From contig JAIHVJ010000126.1 of the NCBI GenBank assembly GCA_022720335.1, forward strand, positions 1 to 5,513: a stretch of 5,513 bases of DNA, in the 5' to 3' direction. The DNA comes from Collinsella sp. GTDB taxonomy: Bacteria > Actinomycetota > Coriobacteriia > Coriobacteriales > Coriobacteriaceae. Each line of letters begins with the position of its first letter. The stretch's first letter is position 1. The position numbers and the translations under genes are program-made. The notes under the pieces were generated by a model. The model saw nothing but the letters and a program-made list of their open reading frames with translations. It was not told the DNA's origin and ran no database searches. Below, piece after piece: positions 4,510 to 5,513 of this stretch.

Positions 4510-5513
4510 ATGCCTACCGATTCCCTTCGTGATGCCGCGTTTTGCGATGTTTTGAACCGCGAGCTTGTCTGTGCACTCGGCTGCACCGAGCCCATTGCCG
4601 TTGCCTATGCAGCAGCGCTGGCGAGCCAGACGCTCGGTTACGAGCCCGATCATATGGATGTTGCCTGCTCGGGCAACATCATCAAGAACGTTAAGAGCGT
4701 GACCGTGCCCAACTCGGGCGGTATGCACGGTATTGAAGCCGCGGCCGTGCTGGGTGCCGTGGGCGGCGACGCCAAAAGCGCGCTCGAGGTGCTCGAGAGC
4801 GTTAACGATGAAGACCGTGCTCGCGTGGCCGAGCTCCTCGCCGACGCCGACTACTGCGATGTATCGCTTGTCGAGGGTGTGCCCAACCTCTACATCAAGG
4901 TGACTGCCACGGCCGGGGGCCATACCGCGGTCGTCGAGATTACCGACCACCACACCAATGTCACGTGCCATACCCTCGACGGTATTCCGGTGTGCGGCAA
5001 GTCGGCGGGGGAGTGTGCCGCCTGCGCCGAGCGCGTCGTGGCCGAGCGGGCGGCAGATAACGCCGACACGCCCATGTCGATCGAGACCATCATCGACTTT
5101 ATCGAGGACGGTGACATTGAGGACGCCCGTGCTGCCGTTGAGCGTCAGATTGAGCTGAATGGCGCAATCAGTGCCGAGGGCCTTGCGCACGCTTGGGGCG
5201 CCGAGGTGGGTCGTACGCTGCTGGGTGCTCGTGCCGATGACGTCGCCTGCCGTGCCCGTGCCCGTGCGGCCGCCGGGTCCGACGCCCGCATGAACGGCTG
5301 CGCGCTGCCGGTCGCCATTGTGTGCGGCTCGGGCAATCAGGGCATTACCTGCGCATTGCCCGTCATGGAGTATGCCGAGTACCTGCGTTGCGACCACGAG
5401 CGCCTGGTGCGCGCCGTGATGCTGTCCGATCTTATCGCCGTGCATATCAAGAGCTATATTGGTGCGCTCTCGGCGTTTTGCGGTGCTATTTGCGCCGCGT
5501 GCGGCGCCGGCGC
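4510..5513 (+). CDS. cyuA: Cysteine desulfidase family protein (CyuA/YhaM, formerly UPF0597), 3' end outside window
   Basis: Characterised members are oxygen-sensitive iron-sulfur enzymes that convert L-cysteine to pyruvate, ammonia and hydrogen sulfide, in cysteine use or detoxification. The ATG at 4510 has AGGAG (4499-4503) 6 nt upstream. The window shows 334 residues without a stop; the family is usually about 430, so roughly 100 are missing on the right. Seen in order: LGCTEPIA with Cys25; SGNIIKN at 54-60; VTVPNSGG at 65-72; GAVGGDA at 82-88; SDARMNG at 257-263; GSGNQGITCALPV at 273-285 with Cys281; and LSAFCGAICAACGAG at 320-334 with Cys324. Cys25, Cys281 and Cys324 match the spacing of the cluster cysteines reported for the archaeal cysteine desulfidase. 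The visible part has 17 cysteines. Some homologues carry serine dehydratase-like labels, so the substrate is inferred. The gene is divergent from rpiB with its own upstream region; no transporter partner is visible. A 318-codon antisense frame over it is an artefact. Confidence 0.9.
   Translation, partial: MPTDSLRDAAFCDVLNRELVCALGCTEPIAVAYAAALASQTLGYEPDHMDVACSGNIIKNVKSVTVPNSGGMHGIEAAAVLGAVGGDAKSALEVLESVNDEDRARVAELLADADYCDVSLVEGVPNLYIKVTATAGGHTAVVEITDHHTNVTCHTLDGIPVCGKSAGECAACAERVVAERAADNADTPMSIETIIDFIEDGDIEDARAAVERQIELNGAISAEGLAHAWGAEVGRTLLGARADDVACRARARAAAGSDARMNGCALPVAIVCGSGNQGITCALPVMEYAEYLRCDHERLVRAVMLSDLIAVHIKSYIGALSAFCGAICAACGAG

Noticed and set aside
4489..5445. 318-codon frame on the minus strand
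   Set aside because: It is antisense to a gene with clear family motifs and a good ribosome site. Its histidine-, glycine- and valine-rich sequence is what high-GC codon bias produces on the opposite strand.

Overview
This window is a stretch of ordinary bacterial chromosome with GC-rich coding sequence, AT-richer gaps, strong GGAG-type ribosome binding sites and tight GC-rich terminator hairpins. GC content, codon choice (gcc, ctc, gag, atc and cgc/cgt dominate) and the protein sequences suggest a high-GC Gram-positive bacterium. A Collinsella-like gut member of the Coriobacteriia is my best guess, but it is an inference from style and not a database match.

Layout from left to right. Positions 1-877 (+) are the last 291 codons of argG (argininosuccinate synthase). 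A 233-nt gap carries a perfect 12-bp GC hairpin. A 56-codon ORF (1111-1281, +) follows, with an excellent ribosome binding site and no recognisable family. Then come argH (argininosuccinate lyase, 1400-2830, +) and its intrinsic terminator. A 385-nt gap has no convincing gene but some inverted repeats and the likely ndk promoter. ndk (nucleoside diphosphate kinase, 3216-3620, +) faces rpiB (ribose-5-phosphate isomerase B family, 3772-4239, -), with one hairpin terminator serving each gene. A 270-nt divergent intergenic region separates rpiB from a cysteine desulfidase-family gene of the CyuA/YhaM type (4510 onward, +), which runs off the right edge.

Functionally, ArgG and ArgH carry out the last two steps of arginine biosynthesis (citrulline + aspartate to argininosuccinate, then to arginine + fumarate). 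A hairpin and the small ORF separate them, so they need not share one uninterrupted transcript. Ndk balances nucleoside triphosphates. RpiB interconverts pentose phosphates. The CyuA-like enzyme would break cysteine down to pyruvate, ammonia and sulfide. These last three look like independent single-gene units.

I see no mobile element, CRISPR array, tRNA, rRNA or defence system. The items most worth a second look are the unrecognised 56-codon gene between argG and argH and a pair of 17-18-bp inverted operator-like sites upstream of rpiB. The long antisense reading frames over argH, rpiB and the cyuA-like gene are composition artefacts.
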